DNA of 64,000 bases. Source: Actinomycetota bacterium. GTDB taxonomy: Bacteria > Actinomycetota > Thermoleophilia > Gaiellales > Gaiellaceae. This document shows, piece after piece, positions 32,537 to 40,400 of this stretch (the first letter of the stretch is position 1; each line of letters starts with the position of its first letter). Under the pieces are notes generated by a model. The model was given only the letters and a program-made list of their open reading frames with translations, had not been told where the DNA came from and did no database searches. The DNA lies in assembly GCA_003161615.1 (NCBI GenBank), contig PMOB01000026.1, positions 31,548-95,547 of the forward strand, in the 5' to 3' direction. Position numbers and translations under genes: made by a program.

Positions 32537-34785
32537 GAGTGCCGCTCTCGTGGCTGCGCGAGTACGTGCGCGTCGAAGCGGACGCGGCGCGGATCGCGGA
32601 CGCGCTCTCGATCTCGGCCGCCGAGGTGAACACGATCGAGCGCCGCGGGCCGGCCGACACGTCGCTCTATGTCGTCGGACGCGTGCTCGGGGCCGGTAAG
32701 CATCCGAACGCCGACCGGCTCCAGCTGTGTCAGGTCGACGTCGGAGAAGGCAAGCCCGCGCAGATCGTCTGCGGCGCCTGGAACTTCTCCGCCGGCGCGA
32801 CCGTCGCCGTCGCCAAGGCGGGTGCGACGCTCCCGAACGGGCTCACGCTCGAGCGCCGCGAGCTGCGCGGTGAGATGTCGGAAGGGATGATCCTGGCCGA
32901 GGACGAGATCGAGCTCGGCGCCGATCACACCGGGATCATCGTCCTCGCCGACGGCCTCGAGCCGGGGTCGCCGCTCGCGAACGCGGTGCCGCTCGTCGAG
33001 GAGATCCTCGACATCGACCCGACCGGCAACCGCGTCGATCTCCTCTCGGTCTACGGATGTGCGCGCGAGGTCGCCGCGCTCTTCGACGGCGAGCTGCTGC
33101 CCATGCCGGGCACCGACCCTGCGCAGGATGGCGAGGAGAAGGTCGAGATCGAGATCGACGACCTCGACGGCTGCCCGCGCTACGTCGGCCGTCTCTTCCG
33201 CGACGTCACGATCGCCGAGTCGCCGCTCTGGTTGAAGGCGCGGCTGCGCGACGCGGGCGTCCGCTCGATCTCCAACGTCGTCGACGTCACGAACTACGTG
33301 ATGCTCGCCCTCGGCAACCCGCTGCACGCCTTCGACTACGACAGGCTGGAAGGCGGCCGCATCGTCGTCCGGCGCGCGAGGAAGGGAGAGGAACTGCGGA
33401 CGCTCGACGGCACGCAGCGCGCGCTCGAGAAGTCCGACCTCCTGATCGCCGACGCGAAGCGCGCGGTCGCGCTCGCGGGGATCATGGGCGGCGAGGAGAC
33501 CGAGGTCTCCGACACGACGACGGCCATCCTCCTCGAGGCAGCGAATTTCGAGCCGGTCGGGATCCTGCGGAGCTCCGAGCGGCTCGCGCTGCGCACGGAA
33601 GGGTCGAACCGTTGGGAGAAGGGCGTCGATCCTTATCTCGCCGGACCGGCGGCAACGCTCGCGACGCAGCTGCTCGTCGAGCTCGCCGGCGCGCGCTGGC
33701 CCGGCGCGGCGGACGTTCAGGGCGAGCTGCCGCAGCCGTCGGTCATTCCGCTTCGTCCCGAGCGGACGAACGAGGTGCTCGGGCTCGACGTGGCGCCCGA
33801 GCGGCAGGAGGAGATCCTCCGCCGCGTCGGCTTCGAGCGCGAGAAGGCGGGCTTCCGCGTGCCGACCTGGCGCGCGCGCGACGTGACGAGGGAGATCGAC
33901 CTCATCGAGGAGGTGGCGCGCTTCCAGCTGTCCGAGATTCCGTTCACGCTGCCGCGCCGCGAGGCGATGTTCGGCCGGCTGACGCGCTGGCAGCGGCTGC
34001 GGCGCGTCGTCGAGGACGTCCTCGTCGGCTGCGGCTGGTCGGAGGCGTACACGCCTTCGCTCGTCCCCGCCGGCCCGATCGTCCTGCCGGAGCCCATTTC
34101 CGCCGAGCTCGGAGCGATGCGCGAGACGCTCCTGCCGAGCCTCGTCGAGGCGGCGCGCGCGAACCGCGCCGTCGATGTCGAGAATGTCGCGCTGTTCGAG
34201 ATCGCGCACGCGTATCCCGAGCGTGGGCGCGAGCCCTGGCACGTCGCGGGGATCGTGGACGGCGGCTTCGCCGAGGCGAAGTGGGCCGTGGAGCAGATCT
34301 ACGCGGCGGCCGGCATCGAGCCGGCGTACGAGCGGGCGAGCGAGCCCTTCCTCCACCCGGGCAAGGCTGCGCGCACGGCCGAGGGATGGGTCGGCGAGCT
34401 CCATCCGGCCGAGCTCGAGGGCACCTGGGGCGCGTTCGAGCTCGATCTCGACGCGCTCGCCGCCGCGGCGGGGGAGACCGTGCGGTTCGAGGAGGTCAGC
34501 CCGTACCCGGAGCTGCGGCAGGACCTCGCGTTCGTCGTCGACGAGGACGCTTCGGCGGCCGAGCTTCTCGCCGCGGTTCGCGCGGCGGGCGGCGAGCTTC
34601 TCCGTGGCGTCGAGGTGTTCGACGAGTACCGCGGCGCGCAAACCGGTGAGGGGAAGCGCTCGCTCGCCTTCCGGCTCGCCTTCGGCTCCACCGAGCGGAC
34701 GCTGACCGACGAGGACGTCGCGCCGCTGCGCGCGGCGATCGCCGACGCGGTCGGCAAGCAGTTCGGCGCTGTGCTGCGCGCCTAG
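32533..34785 (+). CDS. pheT: Phenylalanyl-tRNA synthetase beta subunit
   Basis: ATG at 32533 gives 750 residues. The usual order of domains is visible: N-terminal MRVPLSWLREYV, the tRNA-binding EMAP-like domain (~40-150; VGRVLGAGKHPNADRLQLCQVD), B3/B4 editing region, B5 domain, the catalytic-like module (~460-640), and the C-terminal FDX-ACB domain ending near TLTDEDVAPLRAAI. It provides tRNA recognition and editing of mischarged Tyr. It is coupled to pheS and converges with the DUF3618-like gene with a 4-bp overlap at the stops. Confidence 0.97.
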   Translation: MRVPLSWLREYVRVEADAARIADALSISAAEVNTIERRGPADTSLYVVGRVLGAGKHPNADRLQLCQVDVGEGKPAQIVCGAWNFSAGATVAVAKAGATLPNGLTLERRELRGEMSEGMILAEDEIELGADHTGIIVLADGLEPGSPLANAVPLVEEILDIDPTGNRVDLLSVYGCAREVAALFDGELLPMPGTDPAQDGEEKVEIEIDDLDGCPRYVGRLFRDVTIAESPLWLKARLRDAGVRSISNVVDVTNYVMLALGNPLHAFDYDRLEGGRIVVRRARKGEELRTLDGTQRALEKSDLLIADAKRAVALAGIMGGEETEVSDTTTAILLEAANFEPVGILRSSERLALRTEGSNRWEKGVDPYLAGPAATLATQLLVELAGARWPGAADVQGELPQPSVIPLRPERTNEVLGLDVAPERQEEILRRVGFEREKAGFRVPTWRARDVTREIDLIEEVARFQLSEIPFTLPRREAMFGRLTRWQRLRRVVEDVLVGCGWSEAYTPSLVPAGPIVLPEPISAELGAMRETLLPSLVEAARANRAVDVENVALFEIAHAYPERGREPWHVAGIVDGGFAEAKWAVEQIYAAAGIEPAYERASEPFLHPGKAARTAEGWVGELHPAELEGTWGAFELDLDALAAAAGETVRFEEVSPYPELRQDLAFVVDEDASAAELLAAVRAAGGELLRGVEVFDEYRGAQTGEGKRSLAFRLAFGSTERTLTDEDVAPLRAAIADAVGKQFGAVLRA

Positions 34786-34976
34786 CTCGCGCGGCGGCGA
34801 GCGAGCTTCAACGCGACGCGAAGCACGACGGCGGCGCCTGTTGCTACGCCGACTCCCGCGCCGACCTTCTTGCCCTTTGCAGTGGCGAGACCGAGCTCCG
34901 CGCGTAGCGATGAGACCGCGGCCTTCAACTCGCGCCGCTCGTCGGCGAGCTCCTTGCGCAGCTCCGAGTCACTCAC
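34782..34976 (-). CDS. Small DUF3618-like membrane-associated protein
   Basis: The 64-residue protein has a charged helical N-half (MSDSELRKELADERRELKAAVSSLRAEL) and a glycine-rich hydrophobic segment (~40-58, VGAGVGVATGAAVVLRVAL) ending in Arg. The 'ELRKEL...R.EL' start is typical of DUF3618 proteins, which lie next to DUF1469 genes. It overlaps that gene by 8 bp. Function is unknown; an envelope role has been suggested for this pair. Confidence 0.7.
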   Translation of the reverse strand: MSDSELRKELADERRELKAAVSSLRAELGLATAKGKKVGAGVGVATGAAVVLRVALKLARRRAS

Positions 34977-35340
34977 CCCTGAGCATCTCCCGGGTCAGCT
35001 GTGCCTCCTTGATCGCGGCTTCCGGGACCGCTCTCGAGCCGCGCCGGAGAAGCATGATGCCCAGGAGGGCGAGCAGGATGGAGGCAAGAACAAGCCCGCC
35101 TGCAACGAGGAGCAGTGCGACCCAGATACGCACGTGCGTGGCGAGAAAGGCCGTGCCTCCTGCCAGGGCGAACGCGAGTGCGAAGAAGCTGACAACCGCG
35201 GCGACGAGCGTGAGGCCGATCCCGGCGCCGAGCGCGATCGCCTTCCGCTTCAGCTCCGTCAGGGCGAGCTGAAGCTCGAGCTGGACGAGCGAGCGCGCGT
35301 GGTCAGCGACGCGCTTCGTCGCGTCCGTCAGACCGGGCAT
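34969..35340 (-). CDS. Holin-X/DUF1469-like membrane protein
   Basis: ATG at 35340 gives 123 residues, within a longer open frame in the track. A helical N-terminus (ARSLVQLELQLALTELKRKA) leads into two long hydrophobic helices (~45-75 and ~82-105). This is the actinobacterial phage-holin-like superfamily III (DUF1469) pattern. Despite the name, these are chromosomal proteins of unknown role. It is coupled to the gene upstream by TGATG and to the DUF3618-like gene downstream. Confidence 0.8.
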   Translation of the reverse strand: MPGLTDATKRVADHARSLVQLELQLALTELKRKAIALGAGIGLTLVAAVVSFFALAFALAGGTAFLATHVRIWVALLLVAGGLVLASILLALLGIMLLRRGSRAVPEAAIKEAQLTREMLRGE

Positions 35341-35981
35341 CAGGACGGGCGCCGGCCGATGCTGAAGAGGGCTCCTTGCGTGCCGATGGGATTGACGTCG
35401 CTCAAGACGCGCGTGATCTGGACGTGTCCCGCGATCGCGGCCTCGTCGAGGCGGGCTAGGCAGCGGCCGACCATTCCGGCGGAAGCGCCGTAGCCGCGCG
35501 AGTTGGCGGAGCGGAAGCGGAAGCCCGGACGTCCTGCCGACTGAATGGGGTTGAGCGGCGCGCAGAGGACAGCGCCGCGGTCGACGTCGGCGCTCGACTC
35601 GAGCTCGAGCTCGACGACGAGATCGCTCCAGTCTGCGGGGAGGACCGCGAGCGCGGCGTTCCATTCGGCCGCGAGCGTCCGCGGCGCCACGACCGCCGGC
35701 GCTTCGGCCTCGCTCGCCGAAACGAGCTCCAGCTGGCCCGCGATTCCCTCCGCGTCGATCCGGCTCAACAGCCGGCGCGCCGCCTCGGGTCCGATCCCGT
35801 GTCCGGTGCGGTTCACGGAGAAGCGGATCGTGTCGCCGGAGAAGCCCGGGCCGGCCGGCCCGAGCAGCGCAGCGGCGCGCTCGCGCGCGGCGTCCGGCTC
35901 GATCCGAAGCCTCAGTCGAACGTCGCTCCAGCTCGGATCCAAGCCGTTTTCGACCCCGTTCCACTGCTCGACGAGCCGCAC
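35340..35981 (-). CDS. Unknown protein with internal tandem duplication
   Basis: I use GTG at 35981 (213 residues). No known domain is recognised. Two copies of a ~70-residue unit are visible: WSDVRLRLRIEP...GDTIRFSVNRTGHGIGPE...LLSRIDAEGIAGQLELV and WSDLVVELELES...RPGFRFRSANSRGYGAS...CLARLDEAAIAGHVQIT. Each predicts beta strands followed by a helix with the motif LxRxDxxxIAGxxxx. There is no signal peptide. It is first in a three-gene unit with DUF1469 and DUF3618-like genes and divergent from pdhA with 24 bp between starts. Confidence 0.72.
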   Translation of the reverse strand: MRLVEQWNGVENGLDPSWSDVRLRLRIEPDAARERAAALLGPAGPGFSGDTIRFSVNRTGHGIGPEAARRLLSRIDAEGIAGQLELVSASEAEAPAVVAPRTLAAEWNAALAVLPADWSDLVVELELESSADVDRGAVLCAPLNPIQSAGRPGFRFRSANSRGYGASAGMVGRCLARLDEAAIAGHVQITRVLSDVNPIGTQGALFSIGRRPS

Positions 35982-36005
35982 GGCGCGAACCGTACACTCC
36001 GGCCC

Positions 36006-36977
36006 GTGGCGAGGGTTGAGGCAAGGGCGAGCCTGGCGAAGGCGGATCTCCAGGACGTGCTGCGGGAGATGCTGCTCATCCGGCGATTCGAGGAGAAGGT
36101 CGAGGAGCGCTTCCGCGCCGGCGAGCTCCCGGGCTTCCTCCACGTGGCGATCGGCCAGGAGGCGTGCGCCGTCGGCGTCTGCCGCGCGCTCGAGGACGGC
36201 GACGTGATCGCGTCCACCCACCGCGCGCACGGCCACACGCTCGCGAAAGGGACGCACCCGAACGAGCTGATGGCCGAGCTGTACGGCAAGCAAGAGGGCT
36301 GCTCGCACGGCTACGGCGGGTCGATGCACCTCTACGACATCGAGCGCGGCAACCTCGGCGCGAACGCAGTCATCGGCGGTGGCCTGCCCCAGATCACCGG
36401 AGCGGCGCTCGCCTTCCAGTTGCGCGGCGAGCCGCGCGTTGCGGTCGCTTTCTTCGGGGACGGCGCGACGAACATCGGCACCTTCCATGAGGCTTTGAAT
36501 CTCGCGCAGCTGTGGAAGGTTCCCGCGGTCTTCGTGCTCGAGGACAACAAGTGGGCGGAGTCGACGCCGGAGAGCCAGCACTCGCCGATCCGCGACCTCT
36601 CCGAGCGCGCGAAAGCGTTTGGGATGAAGACGATGAAGGCGGACGGGCAGGACGTCGAGGCCGTCTACAAGACGGCGCGGAAGGCGCTCGACCACGCGCG
36701 CGGCGGCGACGGGCCGGTCTTCGTCCACCTCGACACTGTCCGCTTCTCCGGTCACTACATCGGCGATCCGCAGGTCTACAGGGACAAGGACGAGGCTCGT
36801 GAGCTGCGGGAGACGCGTGATCCGGTCGAGCTTCTGCGCGCCAAGATCGAGCTGTCCGACTCCGACTTCTCCGAGCTCGACACGGAGGTGACCGAGATCG
36901 TGGAAGCCGCGCTCGAGTTCGCGAAGAACGGCACGGATCCCGCGCCCGAAGACGCGCTGAAGAACGTCTATGCCTGA
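36006..36977 (+). CDS. pdhA: 2-oxoacid dehydrogenase E1 component alpha subunit
   Basis: GTG at 36006 gives 323 residues. The thiamine-pyrophosphate motif starts GDGATNIGTFHEALNLA and ends EDNKWAES, where many relatives have a second Asn (ENNxYA). Other blocks are RRFEEKVEERF, LHVAIGQEACAVGV, STHRAHGHTLAKG and HLYD. It is the decarboxylating subunit with the next gene. Pyruvate, acetoin or branched-chain 2-oxoacids are all possible substrates; I cannot choose by eye. Its end overlaps the E1-beta start by 8 bp. Confidence 0.9.
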   Translation: MARVEARASLAKADLQDVLREMLLIRRFEEKVEERFRAGELPGFLHVAIGQEACAVGVCRALEDGDVIASTHRAHGHTLAKGTHPNELMAELYGKQEGCSHGYGGSMHLYDIERGNLGANAVIGGGLPQITGAALAFQLRGEPRVAVAFFGDGATNIGTFHEALNLAQLWKVPAVFVLEDNKWAESTPESQHSPIRDLSERAKAFGMKTMKADGQDVEAVYKTARKALDHARGGDGPVFVHLDTVRFSGHYIGDPQVYRDKDEARELRETRDPVELLRAKIELSDSDFSELDTEVTEIVEAALEFAKNGTDPAPEDALKNVYA

Positions 36978-37950
36978 GCTGACGTACCGGGAAGCAGTGC
37001 GGGACGCGCTCGTGCAGGCGATGCGCTCCGACGAGGACGTGTTCATCATGGGCGAAGACATCGCCGAGATGGGCGGCTCGATGGGCGTGACGGCCGGCAT
37101 GCTCGACGAGTTCGGCCCGGAGCGCGTCCGCAACACGCCGATCTCCGAGATGGCGCTCGCCGGCGCTGCGATCGGTGCGGCGATGCAGGGAATGCGCCCG
37201 ATCGCGGAGATCATGTACGAGGACTTCATGACGCTCGCCGCCGAGCAGGTCGTCAACCAGGCGGCGAAGCACCGCTACATGTCCGGCGGGCAGGTCACGG
37301 TGCCGGTCGTATTCCGCACGCAGGGCGGCGCCGGCTGGTCGCCGGGGGCGCAGCACGCGCAGCAGCTCGAAGCGTGGTTCGTCCATATCCCTGGGCTCAA
37401 GGTCGTCTTCGCCTCGACGCCCGAGGACGTCCGCGGGCTCCTCTGGTCGTCCATCTACGACGACAACCCCGTCGTGTTCTTCGAGCACCGCACGCTCTAC
37501 CCGATCAAGGGGAACGTTCCCGAGGAGATCGAGCCGATCCCGCTCGGGCGCGCGCGCGTCCACCGCGAGGGCGAGGACGTGACCGTGATCGCGACGGGCC
37601 GGCTCGTGCACGAGTCGCTGCGCGCGGCGGAGGAGGCGGAGAGCGACGGGATCTCGGTCGAGGTCGTCGACCCGCGCACGCTGCAGCCGCTCGACGAGGA
37701 GACGCTGGTCGGCTCGGTGAAGAAGACGAACCGCGCGGTCGTCGCGCACGAGGCGGTGACTCGGATGGGCTTCGGCGCCGAGGTGGCGGCCCTCCTCCAG
37801 TACCAGGCGTTCGACTGGCTCGACGCGCCGATCGAGCGCGTCGGCGCCAAGTTCACGCCGCTCCCGTTCGCGCCGGTGATGGAGAACTTCGTCATCCCGG
37901 ACGCGGCCGACGTGCTCGCGGCGATCAAGCGGACAGTGGGGAAGGGCTAG
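36970..37950 (+). CDS. pdhB: 2-oxoacid dehydrogenase E1 component beta subunit
   Basis: The 326-residue protein has the transketolase-like pyrimidine domain (ELTYREAVRDALVQAM, FIMGEDIAEMGGSMGVT, RVRNTPISEMALAGAAIGAAM) and a C-terminal domain (RAVVAHEAVTRMGFGAEVAA). It pairs with E1-alpha to decarboxylate the 2-oxoacid and acylate the lipoyl group of E2. It is directly followed by the E2 gene with no gap. Confidence 0.93.
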   Translation: MPELTYREAVRDALVQAMRSDEDVFIMGEDIAEMGGSMGVTAGMLDEFGPERVRNTPISEMALAGAAIGAAMQGMRPIAEIMYEDFMTLAAEQVVNQAAKHRYMSGGQVTVPVVFRTQGGAGWSPGAQHAQQLEAWFVHIPGLKVVFASTPEDVRGLLWSSIYDDNPVVFFEHRTLYPIKGNVPEEIEPIPLGRARVHREGEDVTVIATGRLVHESLRAAEEAESDGISVEVVDPRTLQPLDEETLVGSVKKTNRAVVAHEAVTRMGFGAEVAALLQYQAFDWLDAPIERVGAKFTPLPFAPVMENFVIPDAADVLAAIKRTVGKG

Positions 37951-39153
37951 GTGGCCACCGAGGTCATTCTCCCGCGGCTCGGCCAGGGCATGGAGTCCGG
38001 CACGATCGTTCGCTGGCTCAAGTCGGAGGGCGAGGCGGTGGAGAAGGGCGAGCCGCTCTTCGAGCTCGACACCGACAAGGTGACGCAGGAGGTCGAGGCC
38101 GAGGCGAGCGGCGTCCTCCTCAAGATCGCGGTGACGGCGGGCGAAGTTCCCGTCGGCCAGACGGTCGCGTTCATCGGCAAGGAGGGTGAGGACGTTCCCG
38201 ATGTGGCTTCCGAGCCGGCGCCGGCGGAGAAGGCCCCGGAGCCGGAAGCGGCCGCCGAGCCCGAGCCCGCGCCCGTCGAGGAGCCCGCGGCGAACACGAC
38301 GAACGGGCGCGTCAAAGCCTCGCCGCTCGCGCGGCGTCTCGCACGCGAGCGCGGTATCGATCTCGGCTCCATCCGTGGCACAGGCCCGGAGGGCCGCATC
38401 GTCGCCGAGGATGTCGAGCGCGCCGAGGCGGGCGGCCCGTCGACAGCATCTGTGCCGTCGCGGCCAGTTCCCACCGGCGAAGTCCAGCGCATCCCGCTCA
38501 CGAACATCCGCAAGACGATCGCCCGCCGCCTCACCGAGGCGTGGCAGATCCCGGTCTTCCAGCTTCAGACCTCGGCCGACATGACCCGCGCGAACCTCGT
38601 CGTCGCGAAGCTGCGCGAGCGTGACCCGGATGTGCGGGTCACCGTGACCGACCTCCTGACCAAGATCTGCGCCCAGGCGCTCATTCGTCACCGAGAGGTC
38701 AACGCGGAGTTCACGGAGGAGGCGATCCTGCTCCACCCGAGTGCGAACGTCGGCATCGCGGTCGCCGCGCCGCAGGGCCTCGTCGTCCCCGTCGTCCTCA
38801 GCGCCGAGCGTCTCTCGCTCACCGAGATCGCGGCGGTGCGCGGCGATCTCGTCGGTCGCGCCCGCGACAACAAGCTGCGGACGGAGGATCTCGAAGGCGG
38901 CACGTTCACGATCTCCAATCTCGGCATGTACGCCGTCGAAAGCTTCACCGCAGTCCTCAACCCGCCGCAGGCGGCCATCGTCGCCGTCGGCGCATCCGAG
39001 GACCGCGTCGTGCCGGTCGACGGCGAGCTCGTCGTCAGGCCGATGCTCACCCTCACGGCCACCTTCGACCATCGAGCCGTCGACGGCGCGCCGGCCGCCG
39101 CGTTCCTCCAGACGCTGAAGGAGAATCTCGAGCTTCCGGGGCTCGCGCTCTAG
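37951..39153 (+). CDS. pdhC: 2-oxoacid dehydrogenase E2 component (dihydrolipoyl acyltransferase)
   Basis: GTG start, 400 residues. One lipoyl domain (~1-78) has the lipoylated Lys in FELDTDKVTQEVEA. An Ala/Glu/Pro linker, a peripheral-subunit-binding domain (~125-160; ASPLARRLARERGIDLGSIRGTGPEGRI) and the catalytic domain (~175-400) with FDHRAVDGAPAAAFL (HxxxDG) follow. It transfers the acyl group from lipoate to CoA and forms the complex core. The E3 gene follows two short genes and a hairpin chain ~1.2 kb later. Confidence 0.93.
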   Translation: MATEVILPRLGQGMESGTIVRWLKSEGEAVEKGEPLFELDTDKVTQEVEAEASGVLLKIAVTAGEVPVGQTVAFIGKEGEDVPDVASEPAPAEKAPEPEAAAEPEPAPVEEPAANTTNGRVKASPLARRLARERGIDLGSIRGTGPEGRIVAEDVERAEAGGPSTASVPSRPVPTGEVQRIPLTNIRKTIARRLTEAWQIPVFQLQTSADMTRANLVVAKLRERDPDVRVTVTDLLTKICAQALIRHREVNAEFTEEAILLHPSANVGIAVAAPQGLVVPVVLSAERLSLTEIAAVRGDLVGRARDNKLRTEDLEGGTFTISNLGMYAVESFTAVLNPPQAAIVAVGASEDRVVPVDGELVVRPMLTLTATFDHRAVDGAPAAAFLQTLKENLELPGLAL

Positions 39154-39162
39154 GACTGCGTC

Positions 39163-39498
39163 ATGCCGCCGACCGTCTGGTATCGCGTTCGCGACCTCGA
39201 GGAGGGGAGGCGCTTCTACCGCGAGACGCTCGGCTTCGAGGAGCTCGGCGTCGATTTCGACGAGCGCTGGTCGACGCTGCGCCGCGGCGAGATGGAGATC
39301 GGGCTCGCGGAGGGCGAGCCGAGCGAGGACGGCGTCGCGCACGTCGACGTCGATGACCTGAAGGCCGAGGCGGATCGTCTCCGCGAGGCGGGCGTCGAGG
39401 TCGGGATCGTGGTCGAGCTGCATGGAGCGATGCGGCTGCTCGACGTCTTCGATCCCGACGGGAACCGGATCCAGTTCGCCCAGGAGCTGGGCGCGTAA
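39163..39498 (+). CDS. VOC/glyoxalase family protein
   Basis: The 111-residue protein is one vicinal-oxygen-chelate module: VWYRVRDLEEGRRFYRETLGF at the start, LAEGEPSEDGVAHVDVDDL in the middle and DVFDPDGNRIQFAQE at the end. Members act as metal-dependent isomerases, dioxygenases or resistance proteins; the substrate here is unknown. It lies 9 bp after E2 and 2 bp before the next gene, so it belongs to the dehydrogenase operon. Confidence 0.85.
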   Translation: MPPTVWYRVRDLEEGRRFYRETLGFEELGVDFDERWSTLRRGEMEIGLAEGEPSEDGVAHVDVDDLKAEADRLREAGVEVGIVVELHGAMRLLDVFDPDGNRIQFAQELGA

Positions 39499-39500
39499 CG

Positions 39501-39947
39501 ATGCTTCGGCCGGCCGACCGCCAAGACATGCGCTTCCTCCGCGACATGCTGCGGCACGCCTACCACTGGCGGATCGCGGAGAATCCCGACCTCCCCGTCT
39601 TCCGCTACGTCCAAAATTGGGGACGCCGCGGTGACGGCGGCGTGATTGCCTTCGCCGGGCCGAACGTCTACGGCGCAGCCTGGTATCGGCTCTTCCCGGC
39701 GAGCATGCCCGGCTTCGGTTTCGTGGACGAGGAGACGCCGGAGCTGACAGTCGCCGTCGTCCCCAGCCACCGCGGCCACGGCACGGGAGGCGAGCTGCTC
39801 GAGGCGTTGCTCGAGCGCGCCCGCGCGGACGGCTTCGCGCGCGTCAGCCTCAGCGCCGAGCCGGGCCAGACGGGCTTCTACGAGAAGTACGGCTTCCGCG
39901 AGCACAGCCGCGAGGACGGAACCGTGAGGATGGTCGCCGACCTCTAG
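39501..39947 (+). CDS. GNAT family N-acetyltransferase
   Basis: The 148-residue protein has GNAT motif A in LTVAVVPSHRGHGTGGELLEALLERA and motif B in VSLSAEPGQTGFYEKYGFREH. The N-terminal part (MLRPADRQDMRFLRDMLRHAYHW) is of the type seen in small-molecule or protein acetyltransferases. It ends the E1-E2-VOC transcript; the stop is followed at once by the first hairpin of the 39.95-40.39 kb chain. Confidence 0.87.
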   Translation: MLRPADRQDMRFLRDMLRHAYHWRIAENPDLPVFRYVQNWGRRGDGGVIAFAGPNVYGAAWYRLFPASMPGFGFVDEETPELTVAVVPSHRGHGTGGELLEALLERARADGFARVSLSAEPGQTGFYEKYGFREHSREDGTVRMVADL

Positions 39948-39950
39948 CTC

Positions 39951-40393
39951 GCGAGAGCTTTGCTCTCGCTCGCCGGGAGAAGGAACTCCGCGGGCCGGAA
40001 GCGCGGTTCCGTCCCGCTCCGTGTTGTTTCCTGCTGGTGATGCTCTGGATGGACCGGCTACCTCGTGCGCTCGCGCGCGGCGTAGGCCGGCGCGAGCGCA
40101 GTGCGGCCTCCAGCTAAGTCGCCGCCGCAGCGGCTGTCTTAGCCTCCGGCCTCTTGCCGCACCGTGGTTCAACCGGCTCGAACCTCAGGCGGACCAGGCG
40201 GCGGCGTAACCCCCGTTACGCCGCCGCGGAGTAGCGAGCGGGCACGCCGCAGGCCTGCGCGCTCGCGACGGAAGAGCGATCACGAACCTTGCGTCAGCCC
40301 CAACGAGCTCTCCGCACGTAGCCGGCCGGAGACCCCGCTCTCCGGCCGGCGGAGTTTCTTCCCCACCTAGCGAGAGCGCAGCTCTCGCTAGGT
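39951..40393. repeat. Intergenic chain of perfect hairpins
   Basis: No gene is present. At least eight stem-loops follow one another: GCGAGAGC-TTT-GCTCTCGC (39951-39969); GGAA..CCGCG/CGCGGTTCC (39982-40010); an 11-bp TGCGCTCGCGC/GCGCGAGCGCA stem with an inner 4-bp stem (40066-40100); GCTAAG/CTTAGC enclosing GCCGC/GCGGC (40113-40142); GGTTC/GAACC (40166-40184); a 13-bp stem with loop CCCC (40198-40227); GCGAGCG/CGCTCGC (40234-40266); a 12-bp stem GCCGGCCGGAGA (40321-40350); and a 13-bp stem ACCTAGCGAGAGC with loop GCA (40365-40393). The first and last share GCGAGAGC-N3-GCTCTCGC. It may be a structured RNA, a terminator/RBS-control region of the E3 gene, or a palindromic DNA element. Confidence 0.75.
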
Positions 40394-40400
40394 TTCCAAT

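Noticed and set aside
36394-39423. 1009-residue antisense ORF across E1/E2 genes
   Set aside because: The sequence is low-complexity Arg/Leu/Asp with no domain, and the plus strand encodes the complete dehydrogenase subunits.
40160-40190. tRNA-like T-arm (GGTTC...GAACC) within the hairpin chain
   Set aside because: No acceptor, D or anticodon stems can be drawn around it on either strand.
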